64,000 nt of DNA from assembly GCF_001625325.1 (NCBI RefSeq), contig NZ_JRQQ01000007.1, positions 124,001-188,000 on the forward strand, read 5' to 3'. This DNA is from Croceicoccus estronivorus (lineage in GTDB: Bacteria > Pseudomonadota > Alphaproteobacteria > Sphingomonadales > Sphingomonadaceae). The notes below the pieces were generated by a model. It had not been told where the DNA came from. It saw nothing but the letters and a program-made list of their open reading frames with translations, and did no database searches. Of this stretch, positions 45,155-53,787 are shown one piece after another (position 1 is the stretch's first letter; each line of letters opens with the position of its first letter). Made by a program: the position numbers and the translations under genes.

Positions 45155-45919
45155 ATGACCGCTGACAGAATGGGCAATAATGAGCTGGCCTGTGCGAAAG
45201 TGCCAGCGGTCACACTCGGTTTCTGGATCATCAAGATTCTGGCGACGACCTTTGGCGAAACCGCCGGCGACACGTTAAGCATGTCATTCAATTACGGCTA
45301 TCTGGCGAGCAGTGCGATCTTTGGTGTTATCCTTGCCGTGTTGGTCGGTCTGCAAATCGTCGCTAGAGCTTTCCATCCATTGCTTTATTGGGCGACGATC
45401 ATAGCATCTACCACGGCTGGCACGACACTGGCCGATTTCGCCACCCGTTCGCTCGGCTTGGGATACGCTGGCGGTTCATTCCTTCTCTTGTGTACGGTTT
45501 TGCTGTCACTTGCGGTGTGGCACCGCAGCATGGGAAGCGTTTCCATCACCACGGTACGATCTCGTCGAGCTGAGATTTTCTACTGGGCGACTATCACTTT
45601 CTCACAGACGCTGGGCACTGCCCTGGGTGACTGGGTAGCGGACAGCGCCTTGGGCTACCTTGGTGCCGCTGTCATTTTCGGCGGGCTGCTTGCCATCATC
45701 GCCGCCGCCTATTTTCGATCCGCAATCAGCCATGTCGCGTTGTTTTGGGCGGCCTTCATCTTGACGCGGCCGCTAGGGGCAGTGGTCGGGGATTTTCTCG
45801 ACAAGCCGGTGGCTCACGGCGGGCTGGAACTCAGCCGCGGCGGTGCCTCGGCGGCCTTGGCCCTGGCAATTATCACGCTCATTCTCACTCTGCCACAGCG
45901 CGCGGGCAAAGCACATTGA
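45155..45919 (+). CDS. Membrane protein of the DUF347/COG4705 repeat type
   Basis: From ATG 45155 (GGAG eight bases before) the protein has 254 residues and about eight membrane segments built from four similar units, each with a pattern like FW...TxGTxxGD near its membrane entry (TTFGETAGDTLS, STTAGTTLADFA, SQTLGTALGDWVAD, TRPLGAVVGDFLD). The family is of unknown function, with some members linked to metal tolerance. The repeated T/G/D motif looks like a transport site. The next gene on the same strand encodes a small exported DUF2141 protein. Confidence 0.75.
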   Translation: MTADRMGNNELACAKVPAVTLGFWIIKILATTFGETAGDTLSMSFNYGYLASSAIFGVILAVLVGLQIVARAFHPLLYWATIIASTTAGTTLADFATRSLGLGYAGGSFLLLCTVLLSLAVWHRSMGSVSITTVRSRRAEIFYWATITFSQTLGTALGDWVADSALGYLGAAVIFGGLLAIIAAAYFRSAISHVALFWAAFILTRPLGAVVGDFLDKPVAHGGLELSRGGASAALALAIITLILTLPQRAGKAH

Positions 45920-45971
45920 ATAGCTGGCGGCCAGGGAGTTGCGGGATGCAGACGTTGCGGAGATTGGCATC

Positions 45972-46424
45972 ATGAAGAAATCGGCACTGGCGTTGGTTGC
46001 GATCGCTGCGACTGGATTGGCAGGGTCGGTTCCCTTGGCGGCCCAGACGCCGCAGTCCCCGACATTTCAGGTAACTGTTGCGGGGTTGCGAACTGTCGAG
46101 GGGCAACTCATCATCTGTTTGTGGAAGGATAAGGCGGGCTTTCCAAACTGCGAAAAAAGCCAGTCAGCCGTTCGGAAGGTCGTGTCTGTCAAGGCGGGGA
46201 CAATGACGATTGCCCTGCCGCTTCCGGTTCCCGGAAACTACGCGATAACAGTGGTCCACGACGAAGATGGCAATGGCCGGACCAAGCACAATTTCATCGG
46301 CATGCCGGTGGAAGGTGTGGGGATCTCCAATAATCCCGGCGGGATGCCGGGTTTCGACAAGTCTCTGGTGAATTTGGCTCCGGGGAATACGGTTACGATC
46401 AGAATGAAGTACCTGTTCGGGTAG
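45972..46424 (+). CDS. Exported DUF2141-family protein
   Basis: The 150-residue protein has a signal peptide (MKKSALALVAIAATGLAGSVPLAAQ) and one DUF2141 beta domain: VTVAGLRTVEGQLIICLW, then NYAITVVHDEDGNGRTKHNFIGMPVEGVGISNNP. This family is found in the periplasm or outside of many sphingomonads and Bacteroidetes and has no known function. It lies 52 bases after the DUF347 gene and 15 before a CxxCH lipoprotein. Confidence 0.85.
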   Translation: MKKSALALVAIAATGLAGSVPLAAQTPQSPTFQVTVAGLRTVEGQLIICLWKDKAGFPNCEKSQSAVRKVVSVKAGTMTIALPLPVPGNYAITVVHDEDGNGRTKHNFIGMPVEGVGISNNPGGMPGFDKSLVNLAPGNTVTIRMKYLFG

Positions 46425-46439
46425 TCAGGTAGCTATCCA

Positions 46440-46970
46440 ATGCATTTTGAGAGGATATCCCTTGCGATCCGCGACGTGTTTCTGGCGCTCTTCACGGCGA
46501 CCTTGCTCGCGGGGTGCGGAAATCGTGTGGAAGATCGACAAGGCCGCGGTGATCCCCCGGCGTATGTCGCGGGGTTGGGCGAAATCATGGGGCTCAACCA
46601 GATGCGGCATGCAAAGCTGTGGTTCGCCGGAAAGGCGGAGAACTGGCCGCTGGCAGCATATGAGATTGATGAAATTCGTGAAGGCTTTGGCGATGCCGAG
46701 CGTTACCATCCGAGACACAAGACCGTGCCGGAGCCGATGCGCCAGATGATTGAAGAATATGTCGATGGCCCACTGGCTCACCTCGATGGGGCAGTGCGAA
46801 AACAGGACAATGTGGCTTTTATCACTGCTTTCGATGACCTGACCCAAGGTTGCAATGCTTGTCACAGGGCTTCTGGCTTCGGATACAACGTAGTTACCCG
46901 GCCGACTTCGCCTCCATATTCCAATCAGTCATTCGCGCCGGCCGAGGCTGACGCCAATGGCACCGGCTAG
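46440..46970 (+). CDS. Lipoprotein with one CxxCH haem site (cytochrome c-like)
   Basis: The 176-residue protein has a lipobox LLAGC (C26), a mostly helical middle, and a single CNACH at 138-142, the covalent haem c site. A haem site near the end of a helical domain is the arrangement of cytochrome c' and related four-helix proteins; the similarity elsewhere is weak. It could carry electrons or bind NO or O2 at the membrane. It follows the DUF2141 gene by 15 bases. Confidence 0.6.
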   Translation: MHFERISLAIRDVFLALFTATLLAGCGNRVEDRQGRGDPPAYVAGLGEIMGLNQMRHAKLWFAGKAENWPLAAYEIDEIREGFGDAERYHPRHKTVPEPMRQMIEEYVDGPLAHLDGAVRKQDNVAFITAFDDLTQGCNACHRASGFGYNVVTRPTSPPYSNQSFAPAEADANGTG

Positions 46971-46997
46971 ATTGCATTTTGCGAAGACTGAGAGAAG

Positions 46998-47351
46998 TCA
47001 GGGCTGCATCGCGTGCATCGGTTGCGCATCAATACACGCGGAAATGTCTGTGCTCACTGAAACAAACTCCAGGAGTTTTCCAGTCGCGAAATAGGCGGAC
47101 CCGGCGGGGACAGAGGTATTTCCGTCGCTGTCCTGCGGATTATCGATATTGAACAAGATCGGGAGTGTGTTCACGCTCGGATCCAGGGAAATCGAAATCA
47201 GAACGGGTACATCGGTATCGATAAGCGTGTGGCGGACTTGGTTTTTTCTGAGGCGTACGGGTGCCGCACCGGTTTTCAGGCAGGTCAGTTCATATTCGCT
47301 GAGCGTGGGCGAGGCGCTGGTGATAGCGGCAGCCAGTAATATCGACAACAT
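46998..47351 (-). CDS. Small exported protein of unknown function
   Basis: The 117-residue protein begins with a short signal peptide (MLSILLAAAITSASP). The mature part has two Cys (near 24 and 106) that could form a disulfide, and a beta-rich pattern. It matches no family I recognise. ATG 47351 has GAGG at about nine bases. It converges on the CxxCH lipoprotein gene and is divergent from the ECF sigma operon. Confidence 0.6.
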   Translation of the reverse strand: MLSILLAAAITSASPTLSEYELTCLKTGAAPVRLRKNQVRHTLIDTDVPVLISISLDPSVNTLPILFNIDNPQDSDGNTSVPAGSAYFATGKLLEFVSVSTDISACIDAQPMHAMQP

Positions 47352-47670
47352 AGACTAATCCCTCAAAAGACATCGGCAATATTATGATATGAATTTTATT
47401 ATCATCAATGGATTTTTTTGGAGGGAACTGTGATTTTATTTAATTCCTGGAACACAGGTTCACGAGTAGCGAACCACTCGAAACGCCGTATTTTCGGAAA
47501 ATATTCTTGATACGGAAGTGTGTCGTATGCGGTCGCCAGCGGCGCTGAGGCGATTGCAGGAGGGAGGCCGAAGGATTCAGCGAATTTCCCAAATGACGCA
47601 TGATTGACTGAGGAAAGTATCCGTTCAATCGTCTAGCGTGAGGACGAGTGTGAGTTTGAAAGGGGGCGTG
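47352..47670. other. Intergenic region with AT-rich promoter zone before the ECF sigma operon
   Basis: No protein-coding gene is supported. The first 100 bases are AT-rich and hold an inverted repeat ATGATA (47384-47389) / TATCAT (47400-47405), which has the look of a Fur- or Irr-type box. The rest has mixed composition and leads into a short leader frame at 47671. Confidence 0.45.
47384..47405. promoter_or_regulatory. AT-rich inverted repeat, possible iron/metal operator
   Basis: ATGATA-n10-TATCAT within an AT-rich block between two divergent genes. It resembles half of a Fur-type sequence, but the spacing is not canonical. Confidence 0.3.
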
Positions 47671-47736
47671 ATGCAGGAGGCGATCCGAACGGGCCGGGCG
47701 GCGGCACACCCCGATTCCTCGGACGGCGACGTTTGA
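47671..47736 (+). CDS. Possible 21-residue leader peptide coupled to the ECF sigma gene
   Basis: ATG 47671 follows a GGGGG box by four bases and opens a 21-codon frame whose TGA (47734-47736) overlaps the TTG start of the sigma factor. The peptide (MQEAIRTGRAAAHPDSSDGDV, given here over 47671-47733) has no known motif. It may exist only to bring ribosomes to the weak TTG start. Confidence 0.4.
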   Translation: MQEAIRTGRAAAHPDSSDGDV

Positions 47737-48236
47737 CAAACCGAAACAAGCCTTCTGGTCGCGGCCCATTGGACTGGCGTCGCATCGCGGCCCGGATCGC
47801 GCGCATCACCGGAAGACCGGAGCGTGCCGAAGATCTGTTGCATTCGGCCTTTCTCAGAATGGAAGAATATCGCGTGCATACGCAAGTTGCCCAACCTGAA
47901 GCCTTTCTGGTGAAAGTCGCCATGAACATCGCCCGTGATGAAGGGCGGCACACGCAGATCAGGGCTGAATTGCCATGCTCTGTCTATGATTTGATAGATT
48001 TGCCCGATGACCGGCCCTTGCAGGACGAGGTGGCGCAAGTACGCGAACGGCTGGAACGAGTAAGCAAGGGGTTGGACAAGCTCAGCCCTCGCACGCGTGA
48101 AATCTTCCTGATGCATCGTATTGACGGGATGAAATACCGGGAAATTGCAGAGGAAGCGGGAATAACGGTCAGCGCGGTGGAAAAGCATATCGCGAAAGCC
48201 GTCCTGTTTCTCGCTGACTGGGCGGAAGGCTGGTGA
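47733..48236 (+). CDS. ECF sigma factor, FecI-like
   Basis: The 167-residue protein has sigma-2 (about 10-75, with AEDLLHSAFLRM) and sigma-4 (about 105-160, LSPRTREIFLMHRIDGMKYREIAEEAGITVSAVEKHI) regions, as in FecI-type factors. TTG 47733 is the only start in a frame that is closed at 47634, and it lacks a strong ribosome-binding site; the overlap with the leader frame may supply ribosomes. Next to fecR-like and TonB-receptor genes it should respond to ligand at the outer membrane. Confidence 0.87.
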   Translation: MTNRNKPSGRGPLDWRRIAARIARITGRPERAEDLLHSAFLRMEEYRVHTQVAQPEAFLVKVAMNIARDEGRHTQIRAELPCSVYDLIDLPDDRPLQDEVAQVRERLERVSKGLDKLSPRTREIFLMHRIDGMKYREIAEEAGITVSAVEKHIAKAVLFLADWAEGW

Positions 48237-48237
48237 G

Positions 48238-49206
48238 ATGACTCGAGCTGGTTCCCAGCCCCACAATCGCGACGATCTGGCCGAAGCGGCAACATGGCTC
48301 GCGCGGCTGCGTTCGGATGAACGAACCGGGCAAGACGAACTCGCCTTCCGATCATGGCTGGCGGAGGATGAAGCCCATGCGGCTGCGTTCCTGCATGTGA
48401 CCGACGTCTGGGAAGCCTCTGCCAATATGAGTGTGCATCAGCGCCGGGCGTCTGGTGACTACAAACATAGCCGCCGCAAGGTTCTGGCAGGTTCACTCGC
48501 GGTTTTGACGGCAACCGCAGGTGGAACTGCGGCATGGATGCTTAGTGGGAAGCAGACCTATTCCACCCGCGTTGGTGAACGCAGGCGCGTGGCATTGGAG
48601 GACGGGTCTTCGCTGCTGCTCGATACCGACAGTCTCGCCACGGTGCGCATGAGTGCCGAAAGGCGCGAGATCGAACTGGTGAGGGGAAGGGCGCATTTCG
48701 CCGTGGCCAAGGATGTCTCCAGGCCTTTCATGGTGCGGGCGGGCAGCCAGCAGGTTATCGCGTTAGGCACTGCTTTCGATGTGGATCGCGCCGACGAAGA
48801 AACGACTGTCGTGCTGGTCGAAGGCCAGGTGGTCGTGCGGTCGGTAGATCAGTTGTCGATCGCGCCGGAAAAGGTCATGTCGCCGGGAGACCGCCTCGTA
48901 TTTCTGGGAGAGGAGCTGGCGGTGGCGGATCGGCCTGACATGGCGGCGATGTCGGCATGGCAATCTGGCAGGCTGGTCTTCGCGCAGGAAACGCTCCTCT
49001 CTGCGATTGCGGAGTTCAACCGTTATAACAAGCGGAAGCTGTCTGTTGGCGATCCGGCTCTTGCCGCTATTCAGGTCAGCGGCGTTTATGATGCCAACGA
49101 TCCCGAAGGTTTCGCCAGATCCCTCGGGCTTTTGTTGCCAGTGGCTTCACGGATCGACGGAGACAGGATCGTACTCGATCTGAACGAGGAGAGAAAAAAG
49201 AACTGA
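48238..49206 (+). CDS. FecR-family anti-sigma/sigma regulator
   Basis: The 322-residue protein has an N-terminal cytoplasmic region (DUF4880-like, WLARLRSDERTGQDELAFRSWLAEDEAHAAAF), a membrane helix near 82-100 and a periplasmic FecR domain (about 115-210, VGERRRVALEDGSSLLLDTDS...RGRAHFAVAKD), then a C-terminal STN-like segment. It receives the signal from the TonB receptor and sets sigma activity. It begins one base after the sigma gene. Confidence 0.9.
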   Translation: MTRAGSQPHNRDDLAEAATWLARLRSDERTGQDELAFRSWLAEDEAHAAAFLHVTDVWEASANMSVHQRRASGDYKHSRRKVLAGSLAVLTATAGGTAAWMLSGKQTYSTRVGERRRVALEDGSSLLLDTDSLATVRMSAERREIELVRGRAHFAVAKDVSRPFMVRAGSQQVIALGTAFDVDRADEETTVVLVEGQVVVRSVDQLSIAPEKVMSPGDRLVFLGEELAVADRPDMAAMSAWQSGRLVFAQETLLSAIAEFNRYNKRKLSVGDPALAAIQVSGVYDANDPEGFARSLGLLLPVASRIDGDRIVLDLNEERKKN

Positions 49207-49230
49207 GGAAAAATCGGTCTCGTCCGTCTC
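49207..49230 (+). promoter_or_regulatory. Candidate ECF-type promoter before the TonB receptor
   Basis: GGAA (49207-49210) and GTCTC (49226-49230) are 15 bases apart, close to the spacing of ECF promoters, in the 68-bp gap before the receptor gene. The match is short and needs testing. Confidence 0.3.
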
Positions 49231-49274
49231 CACAATGCATCTTGCAAAAACGATAAATTCGGAAGGGGAGAGAT

Positions 49275-51938
49275 ATGAGGGGATTCAGGGCTGTTCGGTC
49301 TGTCATGCTGGCTGGCTGCGCAATGGGCATGCTGCCGATAACGGCAACGCCTGCATTGGCGGGTGAAGCTACGGCAACGATCAGGATGCCTTCCATGCCG
49401 TTGGACGCGGCGTTGACTGAACTCGCTCGAAAGACCGGGGCAAACATACTGTTTCTGCCCGATGCAGTTCGTGGGATGAATTCACACCCGGTCGACAATG
49501 CGATGTCAGTCGATGACGCACTTCGGGGGATGGTCGCAGGCAAGCCTCTGGACGTGGTGCGCGACCCTTCAGGGGCCTTGATCGTAAGGAAACGGCCTGC
49601 GTCGCTGCTTCGCCCGATCGCCTCGCAAGAGCCGGCCTTGAGCCGCAGGGCAGCAGCACCTGAACCTGCGCCTTCCAACGATGCCAGCGCGTCTGGTATC
49701 GATGCGATCGTCGTTACTGCGCGTCGCCGGGCGGAAAATGCGCAGGATGTTCCGATTGCCGTTACCGCGCTGAATAATGAACAGGTGGCAGTGCCTGGAT
49801 CGGTCGGTCTGACGCAGGTCGCCCAGCTCGCCCCCAGTCTGCAGATTACATCGACCAATGCCCGGCAAACGAACATCAATATTCGGGGTCTAGGTGCGAC
49901 CCCTGCTTTCGCCAGTCTTGGTCTGGAGTATGGGGTCGGCGTCTATGTAGATCAGGTCTATTATAGCCGGCCGGCCCAGGCGGCGTTCGATCTCTACGAT
50001 CTGGAGCAGGTCGAAGTTCTGCGGGGGCCGCAGGGCACGCTGTTCGGCAAGAACACGACTGCGGGTGCTATACATATCACTTCCCAAGCCCCGACATTCG
50101 ATCCGGAATTCCGTGGCGAGGTGAGCGTCGGCAACTACCGGTCGCTACAGGTTCGCGCCACAGGATCCGCCCCGATCAATGACAAGGTGGCAGTGCGCCT
50201 GACAGTCTCGGATACGGAACGCGACAAGGGCTTCTTGAAGAATGTCTATGACGGCAAGAGATTGTCCGATCTCCATACTCTGTCCGTCCGCGGGCAAGTG
50301 CTATTCAAGCCGACGGATGTGTTCTCCCTGAGAGTCATTGGAGATTACAGCGAGTACAAACAAAATTGCTGCATCGGCACGACCACGACCGTTCGCACCA
50401 CTCGGGCCGACGGGAGTGTATTGCCCAACAATTTCTATGTTCGCGCGGCGCGGTTCGGTTACGATCCTCTCCCTGTCGATCCCTTTTCTCGCGAACTGGA
50501 CCTGAACCGGCCCGTCAATCTTAACCTGAAGACGCACGGGGTTACGGCAATCGCAGACTACGATCTTGGTTCTGCAACGATTACTTCGGTTACAGGCTGG
50601 CGGTCGCTCAAGTACCTGCCGACGATCGATGCTGACCTTGCTCCTCTCGACATTTTCATCGATGCCGGAATTGACGAGAAGCAGCGCCAGTTCAGCCAGG
50701 AAATTCGTATTGCGTCGAATGGTGGAAATGCGGTCGATTACGTCGCGGGACTGTACTATTTCAACCAGCGGATCGACGACAAGATTTTCGTCAAGTACGG
50801 TCCCGATGCCGCCTTGTGGGTTCTCGGGCCCGCGCAGGGTAGTTCGCAAGCTTCCGTTGGTGGACAGGCTGCCCTGAACGGTTTGTTCGTTGACGGTACC
50901 GCTCGTGCGGACACGAAGAGCTACGCGGCGTTCGGTCAGATCGTTTGGCATGTGTCGGACGCGTTCGATGTCACTGCTGGCGTGCGTTATACGAAAGAAA
51001 AGAAAACAGGCTTCTTTGAGCAAGTTCAGCGCGGGCCGACACTCACTTCAACCGAAATTGCGTTTGGAGCGCAGGCTATCCGGAATGCCTTTGGCGCCGA
51101 TATTCCGCGATACACGGCCAAGACGAAGGAAGACAACATCTCGGGCGGTTTGACCTTGTCCTACAAGGTCACGCCGGATGTGATGGTCTACGGCACGTTC
51201 TCGAAAGGTTACAAGTCCGGGGGACTTAATCTCAATGCCACAGGCGCACCGCCTGTCATCGACCCGGAAAAGGTCGATAACTACGAGGCCGGGATCAAGA
51301 CGACATTGTTCGACCGGGCAATGACCCTCAATCTCGCGGCTTTCCATACGAAGATACGGAACTATCAAAGCCAGCAGATCGATATCGGGGGGGCTCTTAC
51401 GGCATACATCGCCAATGTCGGAACAGTCCGTACACAGGGATTGGAATTCGACGCATCCTTGCGGCCGATGCGCAATCTCAGCCTGTTCGCCTCGGGCAGC
51501 TATGTCGATGCCATTTACAAGGACTATCAGAATGCACCTTGCCCGGTGGAATATCTGGGCCTGCAAACTTCGTGTGACCTGAGTGGGCGTCATCTGCCGG
51601 GTGTTTCCCGCTATTCATTGTCTCTTGGCGGAGAATACGCGGCAGAAGTATCCTCTTCGGCAGAAGTTTATCTCAGTGGAAACTATAGCTATCGTTCGAA
51701 GTTCAACGGCACTTACAACCTAGCTGAAGATGCGGTGATCGACGGTTATGGTGTAACAAACCTGCGTATTGGCTTGCGTCACGTGGATGGCCAGTGGGAT
51801 ATCTCCCTTTATGCTCGCAACCTGTTCAATACCAAGTATTATAATTCCATAAACGCAGCAGCATTTAATACTGGTCAGTATAGCGGCGGTCCCGGCGATC
51901 CTCGGACATACGGCGTCACCTTGCGTACATCGCTGTAA
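49275..51938 (+). CDS. TonB-dependent receptor with N-terminal STN signalling domain
   Basis: The 887-residue protein has a signal peptide (about 1-29), an STN domain (35-100, MPLDAALTELARKTGANILFL), a TonB-box/plug region (about 138-260, IDAIVVTARRRAENAQDVPIAVTAL and LRGPQGTLFGKNTTAGAIHI) and a barrel ending in RTYGVTLRTSL. The STN domain passes ligand signal to FecR. It lies between fecR and a sulfatase, which suggests import of a sulfated organic molecule and not of an iron chelate. Confidence 0.93.
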   Translation: MRGFRAVRSVMLAGCAMGMLPITATPALAGEATATIRMPSMPLDAALTELARKTGANILFLPDAVRGMNSHPVDNAMSVDDALRGMVAGKPLDVVRDPSGALIVRKRPASLLRPIASQEPALSRRAAAPEPAPSNDASASGIDAIVVTARRRAENAQDVPIAVTALNNEQVAVPGSVGLTQVAQLAPSLQITSTNARQTNINIRGLGATPAFASLGLEYGVGVYVDQVYYSRPAQAAFDLYDLEQVEVLRGPQGTLFGKNTTAGAIHITSQAPTFDPEFRGEVSVGNYRSLQVRATGSAPINDKVAVRLTVSDTERDKGFLKNVYDGKRLSDLHTLSVRGQVLFKPTDVFSLRVIGDYSEYKQNCCIGTTTTVRTTRADGSVLPNNFYVRAARFGYDPLPVDPFSRELDLNRPVNLNLKTHGVTAIADYDLGSATITSVTGWRSLKYLPTIDADLAPLDIFIDAGIDEKQRQFSQEIRIASNGGNAVDYVAGLYYFNQRIDDKIFVKYGPDAALWVLGPAQGSSQASVGGQAALNGLFVDGTARADTKSYAAFGQIVWHVSDAFDVTAGVRYTKEKKTGFFEQVQRGPTLTSTEIAFGAQAIRNAFGADIPRYTAKTKEDNISGGLTLSYKVTPDVMVYGTFSKGYKSGGLNLNATGAPPVIDPEKVDNYEAGIKTTLFDRAMTLNLAAFHTKIRNYQSQQIDIGGALTAYIANVGTVRTQGLEFDASLRPMRNLSLFASGSYVDAIYKDYQNAPCPVEYLGLQTSCDLSGRHLPGVSRYSLSLGGEYAAEVSSSAEVYLSGNYSYRSKFNGTYNLAEDAVIDGYGVTNLRIGLRHVDGQWDISLYARNLFNTKYYNSINAAAFNTGQYSGGPGDPRTYGVTLRTSL

Positions 51939-51963
51939 TGCGTGCGGAACAGAGGAGGAAACT

Positions 51964-53619
51964 ATGAAAATGCTTCACCTCATGCTGGCGGCTTCGGCCA
52001 TGACCGGCATTGCAGCCTCGGTGGCCAAGGCGGAAGAGGCCCGGCCCAACATCGTGGTCATTCTGGTCGACGATATGGGCTTTTCGGACATCGGTGCATT
52101 TGGCGGGGAAATTCGCACGCCCAATCTGGATGCTCTGGCGAACAAGGGCGTGAAATTTACAAACTTTCACGCCACCCCGGTTTGTGCGCCAACCCGGGCA
52201 GAGCTGCTGACCGGGATCGATCATCATCAGACGGGGATCGGCAATTTTCCGGAATTACGTCAGGATAATCAGGTCGATAAGCCAGGTTACGAAGGCTATC
52301 TGAATGACCGTGTGGTGACGATTGCCGAGCGTCTGAAAGATGCGGGCTATGCCACTTTCCAATCAGGCAAATGGCACCTGGGTTATGACCCCCGGGCCAA
52401 TCCGGCTGCACGGGGTTTCGATCATTCTTTCACCATGCTGGGTGGTGGACATAACCACTTTGGTGCGGATCAAGGGCGTGAGCGGCCCGATCTTCCCAAT
52501 GTGGGTCTGGTTTACACACAGGATGGAAAGGAAGTCTCTATCCCGGCGAAATTCTATTCGACGGATTATTTCACGGACAAATTCATTTCGTTCCTTCCTG
52601 ATGGCAAGAGCAAGCAACCCTTCTTTGGCTATCTTGCCCTGACTGCGCCACATTATCCGATTCAGGCTCCTGCCGAAGACATCAAGCGCTATCACGGCAA
52701 ATATGACGCGGGCTATGATGTCCTGCGTCAGGAGCGGCTCAAGCGGTTGAAGGACCTCAAACTTGTGCCGCAGGACGTCAAGGCGCACGAACCAAGTTCG
52801 TCGAAGCGATGGACTGATTTGACGGAAGATGAAAAGCGCATCGAAGCGCGCACGATGGAAGCCTATGCCGCGATGGTCGATCGGATCGACCAGAACGTCG
52901 GCCGGTTGATCAGTGAACTGAAGAAGCGCGGGGAATACGACAATACGGTCATTCTGTTCTTCTCGGACAATGGGCCGGAAGGACATGAACTGGACAAGTC
53001 GTTCATCATTCCCGAAGCTGGCAAGGCAATGCTGGCGAGCGCGGACAACAGCCTGGATTCCATCGGCACTGCAAAGTCCTATGTCTGGTACAAGTCGAAC
53101 TGGGCAGAAGCGGGTTCCGCACCGTCACGGCTCTACAAATCCTTCCCAACGGAAGGGGGAACACGGGTCGTTTCTTTCCTGAGCTATCCGGGGCATGCCC
53201 GCACCGGGATAGAGCCCAGCTACATTTCCGTTCGCGATGTATTGCCGACGGTGCTCGATCTGGCTCATGCCAAGGTCGACAATCCGGAAGAATACAACGG
53301 CAAGCCGGTGATCGCCCCGCAAGGCACTTCTTTCGCCCAGCGGATTTTCCCTGGTGCCCCGGCTCCGCAGATTTCGCCCGAGTTTGCGGCAGGCGAGATG
53401 TTCGGCCGACGCTATGTTCGCGAAGGACGCTGGAAAGCAGTTCACATTCCGCCGCCTACCGGCAGTGGCCACTGGGAATTGTTCGACATGGAAGCGGACC
53501 CGGGTGAAACGAACAATCTTGCGCGGCAAAATTCGGATCAATTGGCCAAGATGGTCAAGGACTGGAACAAATATGCCGATGAGAAGGGAGTTGTTCCGCC
53601 AATCATCCCTGGCAATTAA
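51964..53619 (+). CDS. Exported arylsulfatase-type sulfatase
   Basis: The 551-residue protein has a signal peptide (1-23), the metal-binding ILVDDMGF, the formylglycine site CAPTR (C74-R78), GKWHLG near 136 and a later FFSDNGPE. C74 must be turned into formylglycine by a maturation enzyme not seen in this window. It hydrolyses sulfate esters and releases sulfate in the periplasm. It lies 25 bases after the TonB receptor gene, in the sigma/anti-sigma operon. Confidence 0.92.
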   Translation: MKMLHLMLAASAMTGIAASVAKAEEARPNIVVILVDDMGFSDIGAFGGEIRTPNLDALANKGVKFTNFHATPVCAPTRAELLTGIDHHQTGIGNFPELRQDNQVDKPGYEGYLNDRVVTIAERLKDAGYATFQSGKWHLGYDPRANPAARGFDHSFTMLGGGHNHFGADQGRERPDLPNVGLVYTQDGKEVSIPAKFYSTDYFTDKFISFLPDGKSKQPFFGYLALTAPHYPIQAPAEDIKRYHGKYDAGYDVLRQERLKRLKDLKLVPQDVKAHEPSSSKRWTDLTEDEKRIEARTMEAYAAMVDRIDQNVGRLISELKKRGEYDNTVILFFSDNGPEGHELDKSFIIPEAGKAMLASADNSLDSIGTAKSYVWYKSNWAEAGSAPSRLYKSFPTEGGTRVVSFLSYPGHARTGIEPSYISVRDVLPTVLDLAHAKVDNPEEYNGKPVIAPQGTSFAQRIFPGAPAPQISPEFAAGEMFGRRYVREGRWKAVHIPPPTGSGHWELFDMEADPGETNNLARQNSDQLAKMVKDWNKYADEKGVVPPIIPGN

Positions 53620-53682
53620 GGGCTGATCGGATCGATCGTAGTGTCAGGAGAAGCCGCGTGCGGAACTCCTGGCAATACGTTG

Positions 53683-53709
53683 GCGGCTTACGGTTAGACC
53701 GTAAGCCGC
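53683..53709. terminator. Perfect hairpin between convergent genes
   Basis: GCGGCTTACGGT (53683-53694), loop TAG, ACCGTAAGCCGC (53698-53709), then TTTG. The 12-bp perfect stem lies between the sulfatase and the converging AraC gene and probably stops transcription from both sides, although the T-run is short. Confidence 0.75.
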
Positions 53710-53787
53710 TTTGACATGGGCGCCGGCAGACGAAGGGATCGGGTCTGCAGATCGGGCGATTGCGATGAGCTTGGCGCTTCCGCCAGC

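Noticed and set aside
49275-51938. Iron-siderophore receptor
   Set aside because: STN and FecIR are common for siderophores, but the coupled sulfatase and lack of siderophore genes make this label unsafe.
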